From Trichuris trichiura (lineage: Eukaryota > Nematoda > Enoplea > Trichinellida > Trichuridae), in contig JBAJFE010000009.1 of assembly GCA_037903355.1 (NCBI GenBank), positions 1,302,001 to 1,366,000 of the forward strand: a stretch of 64,000 nt of DNA, read 5' to 3'. The position numbers and the translations under genes were made by a program. This document shows positions 63,602 through 64,000 of the stretch, piece by piece (position 1 is the stretch's first letter; every line of letters starts with the position of its first letter). The notes beneath the pieces are model-generated. The model ran no database searches. It was given only the letters and a program-made list of their open reading frames with translations, and was not told where the DNA came from.

Positions 63602-64000
63602 CATTCCTGCTTTGTACGCGTCAGACTCGTTCGTCAACTTTGGAACGACTGCTGCTGGCCGGCTAATTATTCTTTCAGAGAGATTTATGTTGATGGCAAA
63701 CTCGTTTAAGCATTGTCGGCAAGCGCCCCAGTTACTTTGAAGTTAAAAAGTGTTCACTTTGCGATTACTCACGTACGCTGTCTAGGGGGTGCCGCTTTCA
63801 AAAGTTTGCGCCTTTGACAAATTGGTAAGGATGTAGCGCCTGTCTCCGGGCCACTACTTCTTGCATCGTTTCAAGTTGACTCAATAACTTTTCTACATGA
63901 CAAAATCTTTTGCCATTGTTTCTCACAGTAGTTAAATAATTGGTGCGTAAAGGAATTCACTCTTTTTTTTGTCATCCCATTTCTACGCTCTATCGTAAAG

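Larger units (their letters stand above)
56613..64000. other. Intergenic, 7.4 kb, no gene recognised
   Basis: Open frames are short (the longest are 107 codons at 62600-62923 and 127 codons on the minus strand at 60310-59927), with no family resemblance. It contains an 11-bp-arm hairpin at 59388-59422 and a GAC triplet run at 63581-63601. From about 62.6 kb on the sequence looks less AT-rich, as upstream of labial and Hox3, which may mean a gene or regulatory region just past the window. Confidence 0.4.

Overview
This is animal nuclear DNA, most likely from a compact ecdysozoan genome. The evidence is genes split by many short GT-AG introns, a Hox1 (labial) gene followed by a Hox3 gene with no Hox2 between them, a caudal homeobox gene, and a microRNA of the mir-10/mir-993 family next to Hox3. 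Missing Hox2 fits nematodes and tardigrades. An SPA17-like cilium/sperm-flagellum protein would be unusual in nematodes, which have no flagellated sperm. The phylum is left open.

Left part (0.5-25 kb), housekeeping and accessory genes. On the minus strand are a 7-exon secreted protein of unknown role (478-4174), ribosomal protein S7 (6224-7131) and a small RIIa plus IQ-motif protein like SPA17 (10646-11533). On the plus strand are the FACT subunit SSRP1 (17091-19992, 15 exons) and a catalytically intact myotubularin phosphatase of the MTM1/MTMR1/MTMR2 group (22132-24894, 17 exons, one with a GC donor). I checked that reading phase is conserved across every proposed splice junction in these genes.

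Middle part (25-50 kb), developmental regulators. caudal/Cdx lies on the plus strand (29075-30499). Nine kb on, tail to tail with it, is labial/Hox1 on the minus strand (39535-42786). Hox3 follows 1.3 kb further on, also on the minus strand (44081-48252). A mir-993-type hairpin lies 1.5 kb upstream of Hox3 on the opposite strand (49771-49849). A ParaHox-class caudal gene within 10 kb of Hox1 is the most striking feature. The upstream regions of labial and Hox3 share a similar series of motifs: a caudal-type TTTATG, a CACGTG E-box, then CCAATCA.

Right part (50-64 kb) is gene-poor. No gene could be supported there, and Hox4 was not found. Non-coding structures in the window include a perfect 100-bp inverted repeat at 26097-26311, an imperfect fold-back element near 56.35-56.61 kb, an inverted repeat inside an intron at 1723-1950, and several smaller hairpins.
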